Shown: in pieces, positions 63,703-64,000 of the stretch | Layout of the letters: every line of letters starts with the position of its first letter | Numbering within the stretch: the first letter of the stretch is position 1 | Source: Lingula anatina | Taxonomy: Eukaryota; Brachiopoda; Lingulata; Lingulida; Lingulidae | Assembly (NCBI RefSeq): GCF_001039355.2 | Contig: NW_019775158.1 | Location: 40,827-104,826, forward strand | Direction of reading: 5' to 3' | Length of the DNA stretch: 64,000 nt | Position numbers and translations under genes: made by a program | Notes under the pieces: model-generated | What the model was told of the DNA's origin: nothing | Seen by the model: only the letters and a program-made list of their open reading frames with translations | Databases searched by the model: none

Positions 63703-64000
63703 TTGATCCAATAGAGTCGGGTACACGTTCACCCTTAGAGATGTACACGCTCACCCTTCTCATATTTTTGTACTGGTTTGTAATATTTACGATACACTAC
63801 AGTGGATGGAAGCTACTTCTTAATTAAGGCATAAACTTCCATGTAGTCAGGTACTCAACTGATATAATGAAGATTCACTGTTTCCTTTCTCGCAACGTAC
63901 GAGAGCTATAATATATTAATATATTGATAGGAAGATACACATAAAAATAAAATGACACTGAAACCTAATGAAATATTGGACCAGTACCGGAAGATATGAT

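Noticed and set aside
1-64000. CRISPR arrays, bacterial operons, prophage
   Set aside because: The repeats are microsatellites and transposon remnants, and the genes are spliced; nothing indicates a prokaryotic or phage origin.

Overview
This is a piece of an animal nuclear genome. Coding sequence is split by many short, AT-rich, GT-AG introns. Long gene-poor stretches are full of microsatellites (CT, CA, GA, AT, AAT) and remnants of Tc1-like, MITE, tRNA-derived SINE-like and non-LTR elements. The gene set (RFC1, a secreted lectin-like protein, a berberine-bridge-type flavin oxidase, an SLC43 transporter, a class A GPCR), low GC and frequent ACATGT words suggest a marine invertebrate, possibly a mollusc or other lophotrochozoan. 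The sequence alone does not fix the species. The four single-base Ns (17452, 20212, 25052, 62073) look like contig joins.

Layout. 506-6070 (+) is the 3' half of replication factor C subunit 1: eleven exons, all in phase, ending in an acidic and then basic tail. 8300-12627 (+) is a three-exon secreted protein with a PAN/apple-like region followed by a C-type-lectin-like domain; its first intron holds a dead Tc1-type transposase and a MITE. 15725-30166 (+) is a secreted FAD-linked oxidase of the BBE type. It has two first exons, a seven-exon core present twice about 4.75-4.8 kb apart, and one last exon. 30917-36858 (-) is an eight-exon SLC43-type transporter, tail-to-tail with the oxidase. 36.9-57.5 kb has no gene I can support, but carries two non-LTR retrotransposon carcasses (about 46.1-47.2 and 52.3-53.3 kb), several MITEs and a cluster of CRE-like palindromes. 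57537-58595 (+) is an intronless 352-residue GPCR. A nearly identical copy with no 5' end starts immediately after the N at 62073.

The main interpretive point is that all four Ns lie at boundaries of near-identical duplicated blocks. The simplest reading is that allelic contigs were placed in tandem, so the oxidase and the GPCR are probably each single-copy. The alternative for the oxidase, mutually exclusive multi-exon cassettes, fits the reading phases: A-core or B-core can join the shared ends, whereas A-to-B splicing hits a stop almost at once. It can be tested with RNA and long reads.

The most interesting biology is in the GPCR, where N1.50, D2.50 and the E/DRY motif are replaced by D, H and LKY although the rest of the fold is intact. 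The array of alternating tRNA-like modules in the oxidase intron and the GC-AG intron kept in both oxidase cores also deserve attention. The genes do not form a common pathway; they are neighbours only.
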